Shown: positions 35,005 through 44,610 of the stretch, piece by piece | Layout: every line of letters starts with the position of its first letter | Position numbering within the stretch: position 1 is the first letter of the stretch | Assembly: GCF_000317125.1 (NCBI RefSeq) | Contig: NC_019695.1 | Location: 2,282,336-2,346,335, forward strand | Direction: 5' to 3' | Origin: Chroococcidiopsis thermalis PCC 7203 | Lineage (GTDB): Bacteria; Cyanobacteriota; Cyanobacteriia; Cyanobacteriales; Chroococcidiopsidaceae | DNA length: 64,000 nt | The notes under the pieces: generated by a model | Databases searched by the model: none | Told to the model about the DNA's origin: nothing | Seen by the model: the letters and a program-made list of their open reading frames with translations, nothing else | Position numbers and translations under genes: made by a program

Positions 35005-35946
35005 ATGATTTTAGACAATCGTTCTGTAGTTCGTAAGGTTTTACTGATAACTTTATTGCTCAACTTATTTGTGATGGCGTTGAAAGCCACAATAGGTTGG
35101 TGGACGGGTTCGCTCAGTTTATTAGCCGATGCCTTGCATAGCATCACGGATAGCGCCAATAACGTTTTGGGATTAATTACCAGCCGCTTTTCTTCTCCCC
35201 GACCAGATCGAGATCATCCCTACGGGCATCAAAAATTTGAAGCTGTAGGAGCTTTAGGTATAGCTGCCTTTTTGGGCATTGCTTGCTTTGAAATTTTACA
35301 AGGAGCGATCGAGCGAATTTTTAGTGGGCTTCAACCAGTAAAAATTACTGAATCAGAGTTGTGGTTGCTACTAATTGTCCTGGGCGTGAATATTTTCGTG
35401 ACCTTTTACGAACGTCGCGAGGGTCAAAGGGTAGGCAGTCCGATTTTGATTGCCGATGCTAAACACACTATGAGCGATGTCTGGGTGACGATTACCGTGT
35501 TAGTAGGATTGATTGGTATTTGGCAGGGACGAGTTTTAAATCTGCCTCAACTCCAATGGTTAGACATAATTTTGGCGTTTCCCGTTGCCTTATTAGTGTT
35601 TTGGAGTGGTTGGCAGGTGATTAAAGAAAATTTACCTTGGTTGGTCGATGAAATCGCGATCGCCCCCGAAGCAATCCACGCGATCGCCATGTCCGTACCT
35701 GGGGTGGTTAACTGTCACGATATCGCCTCCCGTGGTTTACTAGGGCGACAAGTCTTTATTGAAATGCATTTAATTGTCGATGCTGTTGATGTGGATACTG
35801 CCCATCGGATCACTGAAGCCGTAGAAGCCAAACTGGAAGAGAAATTTAGCCCCGTGCGGGTTTTAATTCACGTTGAGCCACCTGGATACAAGTCAAACAG
35901 TATTAGCTTTGATGAGGAAAGGGAGCGCACGAGCAGGGAGCAGTGA
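35005..35946 (+). CDS. Cation diffusion facilitator transporter, copy 1
   Basis: The 313-aa CDF-family efflux protein exports divalent metal by proton antiport across the inner membrane. It has six membrane segments. The metal-site motifs are HxxxD in helix II (His45, Asp49 in ALHSITDSANN) and HxxxD in helix V (AKHTMSDVWVT), the pattern seen in zinc-type members. The C-terminal cytoplasmic domain has VPGVVNCHDIASRGLLGRQVFIEMHLIV. The last residues, ERERTSREQ, and the stop lie in a heptamer region. The next gene is a close paralog. Confidence 0.93.
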   Translation: MILDNRSVVRKVLLITLLLNLFVMALKATIGWWTGSLSLLADALHSITDSANNVLGLITSRFSSPRPDRDHPYGHQKFEAVGALGIAAFLGIACFEILQGAIERIFSGLQPVKITESELWLLLIVLGVNIFVTFYERREGQRVGSPILIADAKHTMSDVWVTITVLVGLIGIWQGRVLNLPQLQWLDIILAFPVALLVFWSGWQVIKENLPWLVDEIAIAPEAIHAIAMSVPGVVNCHDIASRGLLGRQVFIEMHLIVDAVDVDTAHRITEAVEAKLEEKFSPVRVLIHVEPPGYKSNSISFDEERERTSREQ

Positions 35947-36319
35947 CTAGCCACTAGCCACCAGCCACTAGCCACTCACAAAAATTGAATTTAATTCACA
36001 ATTTTGAAAAGCTCTACTTATTAAAGCGGTGCGATCGCTGTTAAATTTAGCCTTACAATCCGAGCTAAACAATAATCTTTTTCAATAAGACAGACTGATT
36101 ATTGTAATAGTATGTAAAACTGGACTTTACCATAAGAGAATTTAAACCATATGATTCAATTTATGGAATAACAACGTATCGTAGGTTAAAAACAGGTGAT
36201 TTGAGCTAATAAGTAAAACTAGACAATAGCAGTCTTTTATTATCTAGTAATTTTGTATACTCTTGTGTCAATTATGACCAAAAACAACAACTACTTAAGA
36301 GCAAATAACATGAAATGGT
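35947..36319. promoter_or_regulatory. Intergenic region between the CDF paralogs
   Basis: 373 bp. It starts with TAGCCAC/CAGCCAC heptamers (35944-35975) and then becomes A/T-rich with TTGTATACT and TATGATTCA stretches suited to a promoter. No gene is seen. Confidence 0.4.
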
Positions 36320-37243
36320 ATGGGAAACGATAACCGTGGAGCAGTACGGAAGGTATTGCTCGTTACCTTACTGCTGAATTTGAGCGTGACAATACTCAAA
36401 GCAATCCTGGCTTGGTGGACTGGTTCTCTCAGCTTGTTCTCGGATGCTTTACATAGCGTGACAGATAGTAGTAACAACATTTTGGGGCTAGTTGCCAATA
36501 ACCTATCTTCACCAGAACCGGATCGCGATCATCCTTACGGACATCAAAAATTTGAAGCGATAGGAGCTTTGGGAATCGCGGGTTTTATTAGCATTGCAGG
36601 TTTTGAAATTTTACAAACAGCTATAGAGCGAATGCTTAAAGGTGCAGAGTTAGTTAAGGTTTCTGCACCAGAATTGTGGTTGTTGCTGATCGTATTGGGC
36701 GTGAATATTTTTCTTGCCTATTACGAGGATGGTGAAGGACAACGATTGGGCAGTTCGATTTTGATTGCTGATGCCAAACATACGATGAGCGATGGGTGGA
36801 TTACGCTCACGGTATTGACGGGGTTAATTGGTGTTTGGCAGGGACAGGAATCGGGTATCCCTCTACTACCGTGGCTTGATGTAATTTTGGCTTTTCCCGT
36901 CGCTTTTTTAGTATTTAGCAGTAGCTGGGAAGTTCTGAAAGAAAATTTACCTTGGTTAGTCGATGAAATCGCGATCGCGCCTGAAGAAATTCACGCGATC
37001 GCCATGTCCGTACCTGGAGTCATCAACTGTCACGATATCGCCTCCCGTGGCGTAGTCGGTCGGCAAGTTTTTATTGAAATGCATTTAGTCATCTACTCTT
37101 CTGACATCGAAACCGCCCACTACATAGCCGAAGAAGTAGAAGCACGGTTACGAGACCGATACGGTTCGGTCAGAGTCGCTATCCGCGTCGAACCGCACAA
37201 TTGCCAATCCGATCAAATTAGCTACGAGTCAGCAACAGAGTGA
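36320..37243 (+). CDS. Cation diffusion facilitator transporter, copy 2
   Basis: The 307-aa protein is collinear with copy 1 over its whole length, including HxxxD at 45-49 (ALHSVTDSSNN) and AKHTMSDGWIT, and the C-terminal VPGVINCHDIASRGVVGRQVFIEMHLVI. Sequence identity by eye is roughly two thirds, so this is an old tandem duplication. Differences concentrate in the loop before helix IV (KVSAPELW, EDGEGQRLGSS). The copies are 373 bp apart with separate A/T-rich upstream regions, so they may be regulated separately. Metal preference may differ. Confidence 0.92.
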   Translation: MGNDNRGAVRKVLLVTLLLNLSVTILKAILAWWTGSLSLFSDALHSVTDSSNNILGLVANNLSSPEPDRDHPYGHQKFEAIGALGIAGFISIAGFEILQTAIERMLKGAELVKVSAPELWLLLIVLGVNIFLAYYEDGEGQRLGSSILIADAKHTMSDGWITLTVLTGLIGVWQGQESGIPLLPWLDVILAFPVAFLVFSSSWEVLKENLPWLVDEIAIAPEEIHAIAMSVPGVINCHDIASRGVVGRQVFIEMHLVIYSSDIETAHYIAEEVEARLRDRYGSVRVAIRVEPHNCQSDQISYESATE

Positions 37244-37265
37244 TTTGTAGTTCCTCCCAACTCTT

Positions 37266-37333
37266 GTACGGGCGGGTTTAGCCAACGATTCACCGCTGGC
37301 GAGCCGAAATTTTCCCTCAAAACCCGCCCCTAC
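37266..37333. repeat. Interrupted palindrome, family B (GTACGGGCGGGTTT)
   Basis: Arms GTACGGGCGGGTTTAG and CTCAAAACCCGCCCCTAC enclose about 36 bases between the convergent CDF copy 2 and the 98-aa gene. It has the same arms and similar inner segment as 15191-15255. Confidence 0.8.
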
Positions 37334-37349
37334 GACAACTGACAACCGC

Positions 37350-37646
37350 TCACTCCCAAGTAGCAACAGGACGTAGGATCTCAGGAATTTTTTCTTGAGT
37401 TGGGGGAAATTCGAGGATGGTTTCTCGCAAAGCGAGATAACCCGATTCACTGAAGGATAGTAGCATTCGCGCCAGAGCAAACCAAACTTCTGATTCATAT
37501 TCCCAATCGCGATCGCGTACCGATCTACCAGCAATGGAACGCAGCGCCCAAAAATAGCTGTTACGAACCACAGAACCACCTTTTTTATAAGTCGGTACGT
37601 CCTCGCGGTGAAGAAACAGAATTGTATCCGCAATTTTTGCTCTCAT
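37350..37646 (-). CDS. Conserved hypothetical protein, 98 aa
   Basis: From ATG 37644-37646 the protein reads MRAKIADTILFLHREDVPTY.. with a central RDRDWEYESEVWFALARMLLSFSESGYLALRETILEFPP, probably all-helical and soluble. An upstream in-frame ATG at 37667 lies inside the palindrome 37655-37679 and is rejected. It is downstream of clpC on the same strand. No function is recognised. The protein-like composition and lack of low-complexity suggest it is real. Confidence 0.55.
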   Translation of the reverse strand: MRAKIADTILFLHREDVPTYKKGGSVVRNSYFWALRSIAGRSVRDRDWEYESEVWFALARMLLSFSESGYLALRETILEFPPTQEKIPEILRPVATWE

Positions 37647-37654
37647 AGTACAAA

Positions 37655-37679
37655 GTAGGGTGGGCATTGCCCACCCTAC
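37655..37679. terminator. 25-bp perfect palindrome GTAGGGTGGGCA
   Basis: Arms GTAGGGTGGGCA/TGCCCACCCTAC with a one-base centre, 25 bp past the clpC stop on the leftward strand. Related GTGGGC hairpins lie at 45931-45945 and 51562-51578, all just after gene ends, so a terminator role is likely. Confidence 0.75.
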
Positions 37680-37703
37680 ATTTATGGTTTATTCAAAAAC
37701 ATT

Positions 37704-40190
37704 CTAGCTAGCAGAAGACAACATCAACTCTTTCGCTTCTACTTTACTGACTTGGACTTGACCGTCAGCATCAACATCAACTAAAGCTGTGTCGCCATCG
37801 TTAATGCGACCGGATAACATAGCTTCAGCTAAAGAATCTTCCAACAGCCGCATCATTGCTCTGCGTAACGGTCTAGCACCGTAGCTGGGATTGTAGCCTT
37901 CATCGACAACTTTATCTTTAAAACGCTCTGTCACTTTCAAGGTAATAGAACGCTCGGTCAAGCGGTTAGAGATCTCTTGAAGCATGATGTCAGCAATTTG
38001 CTTGACTTCATTCTTGTTGAGTTGACGGAAGACGATAATCTCATCAAGGCGGTTGAGAAACTCAGGACGGAAATGTTGCTTGAGTTCTTCTTGGACTAAG
38101 TTGCGAACGCGATCGTATTGTGCGTCAGCGCGATCGCCACCTAATTCAAATCCAATCCCACCGCCACCTTTTTCAATGACTCTCGAACCAATATTAGAGG
38201 TGAGAATAATCAGCGTGTTTTTAAAGTCTACCGTGCGTCCCTTGGCATCGGTCAAACGACCGTCATCCATGATTTGCAACAGCATGTTAAACACGTCGGG
38301 GTGTGCTTTCTCGATCTCGTCGAATAGCAACACGGTGTATGGTTTGCGCCGTACGGCTTCCGTTAGCTGTCCGCCTTCGTCATAGCCAACGTAGCCAGGA
38401 GGCGAACCAATTAGCTTAGAAACAGTATGCCGTTCCATGAATTCCGACATATCCAAGCGAATCATCGCTTCTTCAGAGCCGAAGAAGTATGCAGCAAGGG
38501 ATTTTGCCAACTCTGTCTTACCTACACCAGTAGGACCAGAAAAGATAAAACTAGCGATCGGACGGTCGGGATTCTTCAATCCAACTCGCGCCCTGCGGAT
38601 AGCTTTAGAAACAGCTGTAACAGCTTCTTCTTGTCCGATGAGACGCTGGTGCAGAGTATCTTCTAAGTGCAACAGCAACTCTGATTCGGATTCCGTCAGC
38701 TTGCTGACTGGTACGCCCGTCCAAGAAGCGACAATTTGAGCAATGTCTTCTTCGTCTACTACAGGAACGCTAGCGTTTTCGATTTCTTGCTTTCTATTGT
38801 CAGCGATCGCCTTTAACTGTTGCTCGATTTCCAACTCGCGATCGCGTAATTTACCAGCATTGTCAAAATCTTGTGCCGAGACTGCGGCTTCTTTCTCTTT
38901 CGTTACCTGCACCAATTCTTGCTTAAGTGCTTGGGTTTCGGGAGACTGCTTCGAGTTGCGGAAGCGGACGCGAGAACCTGCTTCGTCGATCAAATCGATC
39001 GCCTTATCGGGCAAGAAGCGATCGCTAATGTAGCGATCGGACAGTTGAGCAGCAGCAGCCAAAGCTAGATCTGACATCTTAACTTTGTGGTGTTGCTCGT
39101 AGCGATCGCGCAACCCAAACAAAATCTCGATTGTCTCGACAACACTAGGTTCATCTACCATCACTGGCTGAAAACGCCTTTCTAGTGCTGCATCCCGTTC
39201 GATGTGCTTGCGGTACTCATCTAGGGTAGTAGCTCCCATGCACTGCAACTCGCCTCTAGCTAAGGCAGGTTTGAGCATATTTGCCGCATCGATTCCGCCT
39301 TCGACACCACCTACGCCAATTAAAGTATGGATTTCGTCGATAAATAGGATAACACTGCTATTCGATCGCACTTCATCCAAAACAGATTTGATCCGCTCTT
39401 CAAAGTCACCGCGATAGCGAGTTCCGGCAACTAACGAACCCATGTCAAGACTGTATAGCTGCTTGTCTATGAGAGTATCAGGCACGTCATTATTAGCAAT
39501 CCGCTGCGCCAAACCTTCGGCGATCGCAGTTTTACCAACACCAGGTTCGCCAATCAATACGGGGTTATTCTTCGTGCGCCGACCTAAAATTTGCACGGCT
39601 CGTTGAACTTCTTTTTCACGACCGACGACAGGATCTAGCTTACCTTCCGCCGCTAGCTTCGTTAAATTCGTCCCAAACTCATCCAACGTCGAAGTTTTGC
39701 TGGGGGCTGTGCCAAAACCCTTGCGTCCTTGTCTACCAGCACTAGCAACAGTTGCAACTTCACCCAACTTGCGAATCGTGTTACCACGGGCTTCGTCTAG
39801 ATCGACCCCCAAGTTTTGCAAGACTTTTCCAGCGACACCTTCTCCCTCTTGGAGCAAACCTAACAACACGTGTTCTGGACCGATGTAATTATGCCCCAAA
39901 GTGCGTGCTTCTGTGAAAGCTTGCTCGAATACGCGCTTGACTTTTGGTGTAAAGGGAATTTCAGCCATCGCTGGACGATTTCCTCTACCGATAATTTTTT
40001 CCACTTCGGCGCGGGCTGCTTGAAGGGTCACTCCCAGCTCGGTTAATACTTTTGCTGCAATTCCCGTGCCTTCTCCAATCAAGCCTAATAAAATTTGCTC
40101 GGTTCCTACCAAATTGTGACCCAGGCGACGTGCTTCTTCCTGGGCAAGCATAACTGCTTTAATTGCTTTATCAGTGAAATGCTCAAACAT
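37704..40190 (-). CDS. clpC: ATP-dependent Clp protease ATPase subunit ClpC
   Basis: An HSP100 unfoldase that feeds proteins to ClpP; in cyanobacteria ClpC is essential and also serves protein quality control at membranes. The 828-aa protein has two N-domain repeats (1-150, [22 protein letters not shown] and [22 protein letters not shown]). AAA-1 has Walker A GEPGVGKT at 214-221 and Walker [13 protein letters not shown] middle UVR-type coiled segment ([19 protein letters not shown]) and AAA-2 with Walker A GPTGVGKT follow. The ClpP-docking loop should lie near IGFELGGD. All motifs are intact. A long leader (40191-40553) precedes it. Confidence 0.97.
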   Translation of the reverse strand: MFEHFTDKAIKAVMLAQEEARRLGHNLVGTEQILLGLIGEGTGIAAKVLTELGVTLQAARAEVEKIIGRGNRPAMAEIPFTPKVKRVFEQAFTEARTLGHNYIGPEHVLLGLLQEGEGVAGKVLQNLGVDLDEARGNTIRKLGEVATVASAGRQGRKGFGTAPSKTSTLDEFGTNLTKLAAEGKLDPVVGREKEVQRAVQILGRRTKNNPVLIGEPGVGKTAIAEGLAQRIANNDVPDTLIDKQLYSLDMGSLVAGTRYRGDFEERIKSVLDEVRSNSSVILFIDEIHTLIGVGGVEGGIDAANMLKPALARGELQCMGATTLDEYRKHIERDAALERRFQPVMVDEPSVVETIEILFGLRDRYEQHHKVKMSDLALAAAAQLSDRYISDRFLPDKAIDLIDEAGSRVRFRNSKQSPETQALKQELVQVTKEKEAAVSAQDFDNAGKLRDRELEIEQQLKAIADNRKQEIENASVPVVDEEDIAQIVASWTGVPVSKLTESESELLLHLEDTLHQRLIGQEEAVTAVSKAIRRARVGLKNPDRPIASFIFSGPTGVGKTELAKSLAAYFFGSEEAMIRLDMSEFMERHTVSKLIGSPPGYVGYDEGGQLTEAVRRKPYTVLLFDEIEKAHPDVFNMLLQIMDDGRLTDAKGRTVDFKNTLIILTSNIGSRVIEKGGGGIGFELGGDRADAQYDRVRNLVQEELKQHFRPEFLNRLDEIIVFRQLNKNEVKQIADIMLQEISNRLTERSITLKVTERFKDKVVDEGYNPSYGARPLRRAMMRLLEDSLAEAMLSGRINDGDTALVDVDADGQVQVSKVEAKELMLSSAS

Positions 40191-40553
40191 AACGGGCTTT
40201 CCTCTACCGAGCTGTTTGAAAAGGTGAAGAGGTTTTCACTTTCACCCTCTCTACATAAACTTTTATGTAGTTTCTTCCGTTAATGTATCCTTCCCAAGTA
40301 CAACTCTGCATTGGTAATAGCCGTAATGCCAAAGGCGTAGTAGCCACCCTGATGAGGAGCGAGGAGTGAGGAGTGAGAGGAAGGAGGAGACTAGGGGGAC
40401 AAGGGGGAACTCGCTCTTCCCCGCGACCGGAGGGAGTGGGGATTAGGGGGCAAAGGGAGACTAGGGGGACAAGGAAGCAGGTGTGCAAAGAATCCCGCAT
40501 CTACGCAGCCAAAATTCCCTTACTCCTCGCTCCTCACTCCTCGCCCCTTATTT
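40191..40553. other. Purine/pyrimidine repeat region upstream of clpC
   Basis: 363 bp. GAGGAGTGAGGAG units (about 40353-40380) and their complement CTCCTCGCTCCTCAC (about 40520-40547) form a long inverted repeat around a G-rich core that contains GACTAGGGGGACAAGG twice (40389 and 40461 regions). The clpC promoter should lie at 40200-40350. No gene is seen. Confidence 0.5.
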
Positions 40554-42857
40554 CTAACAAAGAGGTATTTTCACCATAAAGATCGTGCCGACTCCGACTT
40601 CGCTTTTCATGTGAATTTGACCGCCGTGGGCATCGACAGATTTTTTGACAATAGCAAGTCCCAATCCCGTACCGGAGATATTACCGACGTTGCTAGCTCT
40701 GTGGAAGGAATGGAAGAGTCGATCGCGATCGCCCATCGGAATGCCGATGCCTTCGTCTTGAATTCGGAAGATTGCTGCTCCTTCCCTTGAAATAATGTCG
40801 AAATAAATACTTCCACCATTAGGTGAATACTTAATTGCATTAGAGAGTAAATTTCCTAGTACCTGTCGCAAAAGCTTTTCATCCATACCAGCATTGATAC
40901 TATCTCCCTGCGTGCGCAGAAGAATTTTATGAGCAGTGGTTGTGATTTGCATCCCTTCAACCAGTTCGCGGCAAAATTCGATCAGATCTATGGGTGATGG
41001 ATTGAATTCCAGCTTACCTGCGTCTGCTTTGCCAATTAAGAGGACATCATCCAGCAAACCAGTCATGTGTTTGACAGCGGTAATGATGCGTTGAAAATGA
41101 TGGCGTTTTTTCTCTTCTGTCCACTTGGAACTGTAATCTTCTAATAACTCTGCTGAAGATAAAATTGTCGTCAATGGCGTGCGGAATTCGTGGGATGCCA
41201 TCGTGACGAAGCGAGATTTGAGTTCGTTCAGTTCTTTTTCTCTTGCTAGAGCTTGTCTGATTTCTGCTTCTGCTCCTTTTCGCTCGGTGATGTCGCGCAC
41301 GATCGCCATCACTTCGTCTTCTTCGCTTAAAGCAATGCGGGCTTCGTAATCTCGCGGTTGTTCTGCAATTGTCAATCTATATTCATAGACTTGGATTTCA
41401 CCTGTAGCGATCGCTTGCTCGACACATTCTACTAATGGTCGAGCGATCTCTGGCACAAATAGGTCAGAGAGTTTTTTGCCAACTGGCTCGGTGTGAGAAG
41501 CAATCAGCCAATCATCCTTTGCTGCTTTGTAGTTGAGGAGAGTGCCATCTTGACTGAGACGAAACATGGAGTCGGGAATTGCATTTAGCAGGGCGCGATT
41601 GGTAGCGACGCTGGAACGCAAAGCCTCTTCTACCCTCTGGCGTTCGGTAATTTCTCTGCGTAGTTGCTCGTTGGCTAATCTTAATTCTGCCGTGCGCTGT
41701 TCTACTCTCAGCTCTAATTCGTCGTATGCTTGTTGTAATAAAGTTTCTACCCGCTTGCGCTCTGTAATATCTCGGATAATAGCTAGTACTTCGCGATCGC
41801 CGCTAACAACGATGCGTGCTTCTTCCACGCGAATTTTATCGTTAACCTGTAGTTGGTACTCAAAAAGCTGGGGTTTACCTGTCTCTAAAGCAGCATGGAC
41901 GTAGCGCATTCTTTGTTCGGCGACTTCCATTGGTAACACGTCGTACTCGTTCTTACCAATCATTTGACTGCTGGTGGCAGAAAACTCGCTGTCTTTAGCT
42001 GGTATGTAGTCCAGATACGTTCCATCCGCACCGATCCGCAAGATTAAGTCGGGGATTGCCTTGAGCAAAGCCCGGTTTTTAGTTTCGCTTTCTCGCAGTG
42101 CTAGCTCGGTGTGCTTGCGCGCGGTAATATCGACGATATAGCTTCTGACCAGCTCATTTTCAGGTAAGTAGTGGACGGATTGCTCGAAAATTTTGTCAAG
42201 AACTTCTATTTCACGAACAAAAAACGTTTCGCGATCGTCTTGCACTCTTTCTACAATTCCAGCCATAATTGGATGCTGGAGTTTCACTTCCCGCAGATCG
42301 GGAAATTGAGCCACCGCTGCGGGGTTAATGTAAGTAATATCGCCCGTGAGATCGAATTCTAGTATCGGATTTGATATTAATTCAGGAAATGAAGCCAAGC
42401 GAACGAGTACTGACTCTTTAGAATTAGCAAACTCGATATTTTCAATAATTTGCGTAGGTGGGCTGTGATGAGAGCTAGAATTTAGTCCACTAGAATCAGA
42501 TTCGCGATCGCTATTGCAGTAGTAAGTGGCACTTACATCTCCAGCAAATTCAATTTCATCGCCGTGTTTGAGGTCGTGCGAGAAACAAGATTTTTTATTG
42601 ATGCGAATGCCATTCGTGCTGGGCTTGCCTTGTAAATTACCGTCAATGATGCGAAAAAAATGGTTGGCAGTACCAGGAGTTGTGACGCGCAACAAGATCG
42701 CGTGCTGGCGAGAGACAAGCTTAGACTGCAATACAATCGAGTTAGAAGAGTCACGCCCCAGAGTGCAGGTGGCAGCCTCCAAAACGACTACGCGCTTACC
42801 TGCGTTATCTTCGATCTCCAGCCAATGCTGAGTTTGCTGTGGTTCTTTCTCTGGCAC
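40554..42857 (-). CDS. Hybrid-sensor histidine kinase with FHA and three PAS domains
   Basis: The 767-aa soluble kinase has an N-terminal FHA domain (about 20-105, CTLGRDSSNSIVLQSKLVSRQHAIL..STNGIRIN), which binds phosphothreonine peptides. Three PAS domains follow (LEFDLTGDITYINPAAV; LRIGADGTYLDYIPAKDSEF; FRLSQDGTLLNYKAAKDDW), each with PAC motifs such as VLAIIRDITERK. Next come a coiled link, HisKA with the phospho-histidine in MASHEFRTPLTTILSSAELL, and HATPase with QVLGNLLSNAIKYSP and GTGLGLAIVKKSVDAHGGQ. There is no membrane segment and no adjacent response regulator. The FHA domain may tie it to Ser/Thr kinase signalling. Confidence 0.93.
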   Translation of the reverse strand: MPEKEPQQTQHWLEIEDNAGKRVVVLEAATCTLGRDSSNSIVLQSKLVSRQHAILLRVTTPGTANHFFRIIDGNLQGKPSTNGIRINKKSCFSHDLKHGDEIEFAGDVSATYYCNSDRESDSSGLNSSSHHSPPTQIIENIEFANSKESVLVRLASFPELISNPILEFDLTGDITYINPAAVAQFPDLREVKLQHPIMAGIVERVQDDRETFFVREIEVLDKIFEQSVHYLPENELVRSYIVDITARKHTELALRESETKNRALLKAIPDLILRIGADGTYLDYIPAKDSEFSATSSQMIGKNEYDVLPMEVAEQRMRYVHAALETGKPQLFEYQLQVNDKIRVEEARIVVSGDREVLAIIRDITERKRVETLLQQAYDELELRVEQRTAELRLANEQLRREITERQRVEEALRSSVATNRALLNAIPDSMFRLSQDGTLLNYKAAKDDWLIASHTEPVGKKLSDLFVPEIARPLVECVEQAIATGEIQVYEYRLTIAEQPRDYEARIALSEEDEVMAIVRDITERKGAEAEIRQALAREKELNELKSRFVTMASHEFRTPLTTILSSAELLEDYSSKWTEEKKRHHFQRIITAVKHMTGLLDDVLLIGKADAGKLEFNPSPIDLIEFCRELVEGMQITTTAHKILLRTQGDSINAGMDEKLLRQVLGNLLSNAIKYSPNGGSIYFDIISREGAAIFRIQDEGIGIPMGDRDRLFHSFHRASNVGNISGTGLGLAIVKKSVDAHGGQIHMKSEVGVGTIFMVKIPLC

Positions 42858-42982
42858 TGTTTTAAGGCAGCATATCTATAAATTGTTATTCATAGTCTGC
42901 CCATTTTTAGCGAGAAAAATGCAAACTTAACGATATAGGGATAGGGTGTAAGAGAAGAACAAGCGCAGATTTCTGGTTGTTG

Positions 42983-43085
42983 TGAGACTTGGGGCTAAGC
43001 CCGCCCGTACACCAAGCGTAGGAGCGGGTATTGAATGCCGATTTCTGGTGACGGTTTTGAGACTTGGGGCTAAACCCGCCCCTAC
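42983..43085. repeat. Pair of single arms of family B
   Basis: TTGGGGCTAAGCCCGCCCGTAC (about 42987-43010) and TTGGGGCTAAACCCGCCCCTAC (about 43064-43085) are direct repeats about 78 bp apart within a partly duplicated segment (both preceded by TTGTGAGAC/TTTGAGAC). Each matches one arm of the full elements elsewhere. Confidence 0.7.
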
Positions 43086-43100
43086 GATTCCTGATAACTA

Positions 43101-43466
43101 TTATCGTTTCGTAGGAGGTTCTTCACCCTCTACATACATTGGTGGTTCGATCGCGAAGTTATCAAGCCTTCCAGACTCATCAACAACATAACCATCTGTG
43201 GTCGTAAAGCCCTCGCCCTCTTCCTCTTCCTGTTGCTTAAAGGCTTCGAGTTGTTGTTTGCTCTGTTCGGTTGGAGTATTAGCTGGAATCACCGCATCAG
43301 GTGCATTAACCGCTGTAGTTTGAGCGGTTTGTACGCCAATGTGGTCGTTTCCTGGCGCACCTCTACCAGGTTCGGCTGCTCTTGGGTCTTCTTGTTGTGT
43401 CGGACTCACAGCAGTTTCGGATTCCTGCGAGTCTTCTTTTGGTGGTCTGGCTGGATCGTTAATCAT
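43101..43466 (-). CDS. Acidic, probably disordered hypothetical protein, 121 aa
   Basis: Rich in Pro, Glu, Gln, Thr and Ala with few hydrophobic residues (SQESETAVSPTQQEDPRAAEPGRGAPGNDH, then EQSKQQLEAFKQQEEEEGEGFTTTDGYVVDESGRLDNFAIEPPMYVEGEEPP). The C-terminal TTDGYVVDESGRLDNFAIEPPMY block looks like a conserved short motif, the rest like a linker. There is no signal peptide. I recall similar small proteins in cyanobacteria, without function. It is leftward, between the SDR and kinase genes. Confidence 0.55.
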   Translation of the reverse strand: MINDPARPPKEDSQESETAVSPTQQEDPRAAEPGRGAPGNDHIGVQTAQTTAVNAPDAVIPANTPTEQSKQQLEAFKQQEEEEGEGFTTTDGYVVDESGRLDNFAIEPPMYVEGEEPPTKR

Positions 43467-43499
43467 ATTTTTTACCCTCCAAATTTTCGTTGCGATCGC

Positions 43500-43529
43500 T
43501 ATAGAGACATTACATGTAACGTCTCTACT
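43500..43529. repeat. 30-bp palindromic element, family A
   Basis: TATAGAGACATTACA/TGTAACGTCTCTACT, 34 bp upstream of the 121-aa gene. Confidence 0.8.
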
Positions 43530-43637
43530 ATTGTTGGCGTTTTTATGAAGATATCTGAATTTGCTTTGGCTTTGTCTCTTTCGCGAGAATTAAAGTGCCA
43601 AAGCACAGGGTAGAGATTACGTTGTAGAGACATTAAA

Positions 43638-43667
43638 TGTAGAGACGTTACATGTAACGTTTCTACA
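43638..43667. repeat. 30-bp palindromic element, family A, with partial extra arm
   Basis: TGTAGAGACGTTACA/TGTAACGTTTCTACA ending one base before the SDR stop codon. An extra left arm TGTAGAGACATTAAA precedes it (43623-43637), so this locus holds one and a half copies. Confidence 0.85.
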
Positions 43668-43668
43668 T

Positions 43669-44610
43669 TTAAGGCAAAATTTTCTCTAGCCACTCGGTAA
43701 AACTGGGAATCGTCCAGTGGCGGAAATCGCCTTCAACTTTGTCGTAGCCTGTAATTGGAGCAAAGACGTTGTTAGGTGCATCTTCTGACTTCACTTCCTT
43801 AGTACGTTGTCCTTGAAAACCTACCAGTACCAGAAGAGTATCTACTAGAGATGGTGATAGCCGTTGCAGCAGATCTAGGACTCTACCTACATCTCCTACA
43901 ATGTAGTCACGGGTGGGATGTTCGGCAGCGTAGAGGATGGCATCGGCAACCAGGCTCGGCTGGTAGTAAGGAGGTATACCCGTGGGTTTTACTCCCAGTT
44001 TGGTTTTGACTTTGTTGTAGTAGGGAGTATTGATCACAGCAGGTAGGATACTGGTGACGCTGATAGGGATGTTTTCGTGTTGTAATTCGACGCGCAGAGA
44101 TTCGAGAAAGCCTTCTAAGCCGTGCTTAGCTGACGAATAAGGACTTTGCAAAGGGAGCGATCGCCTACCTTCTAATGAAGAAATATGAATTAGCGCCCCC
44201 CGTCCTTCTTGCTTTAAATATGGTAGAGCTGCCATTGCGCCATACACTTGTCCCATCAATACAACGTCAATGACACGTTTGAATTCTTCTGGCGTAATTT
44301 GTTCAAACGGGGCAAGAATACCTGTAGCAGCCGCATGAACCCAAGTATCGAGTCTGCCGTAGGTTGCTACTGCTTTATCTGCGATCGCTTTGACTTGTTG
44401 AAAGTCGCTAACATCCGCCAGAATATAAGTCGCCTCCCCTTTTGCCGCTTCGATTTCTTCTACTAAGGAGAGCAACCCTGGTTCGCTACGGGCTGCCACG
44501 ATAACTTTTGCACCTTTTGCAGCAAACTTTAATGCTGTTTCTCTTCCAATTCCACTAGATGCACCAACAATTGCCACAACTTGTTGCGCGATCGGCTTGA
44601 GTTTTGTCAC
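43669..44610 (-). CDS. Short-chain dehydrogenase/reductase
   Basis: The 313-aa classical SDR has the cofactor motif GASSGIG (16-22), LADVSD, catalytic Ser in ISSLEGRR and the YSSAK catalytic Tyr-Lys. ARS after the second strand suggests NADPH. A C-terminal extension of about 80 residues after the core (LLQRLSPSLVDTLLVLVGFQGQRTKEV..) includes a hydrophobic helix that may contact membrane. The substrate is unknown. The stop codon abuts a family A palindrome that may terminate it. The ATG is preceded by AAAGGAGACAC, a strong ribosome site. Confidence 0.9.
   Translation of the reverse strand: MTKLKPIAQQVVAIVGASSGIGRETALKFAAKGAKVIVAARSEPGLLSLVEEIEAAKGEATYILADVSDFQQVKAIADKAVATYGRLDTWVHAAATGILAPFEQITPEEFKRVIDVVLMGQVYGAMAALPYLKQEGRGALIHISSLEGRRSLPLQSPYSSAKHGLEGFLESLRVELQHENIPISVTSILPAVINTPYYNKVKTKLGVKPTGIPPYYQPSLVADAILYAAEHPTRDYIVGDVGRVLDLLQRLSPSLVDTLLVLVGFQGQRTKEVKSEDAPNNVFAPITGYDKVEGDFRHWTIPSFTEWLEKILP

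Noticed and set aside
37229-37633. 134-codon reverse-strand frame overlapping the 98-aa gene
   Set aside because: Out of frame with the better candidate, it overlaps CDF copy 2 and runs through the family B palindrome.
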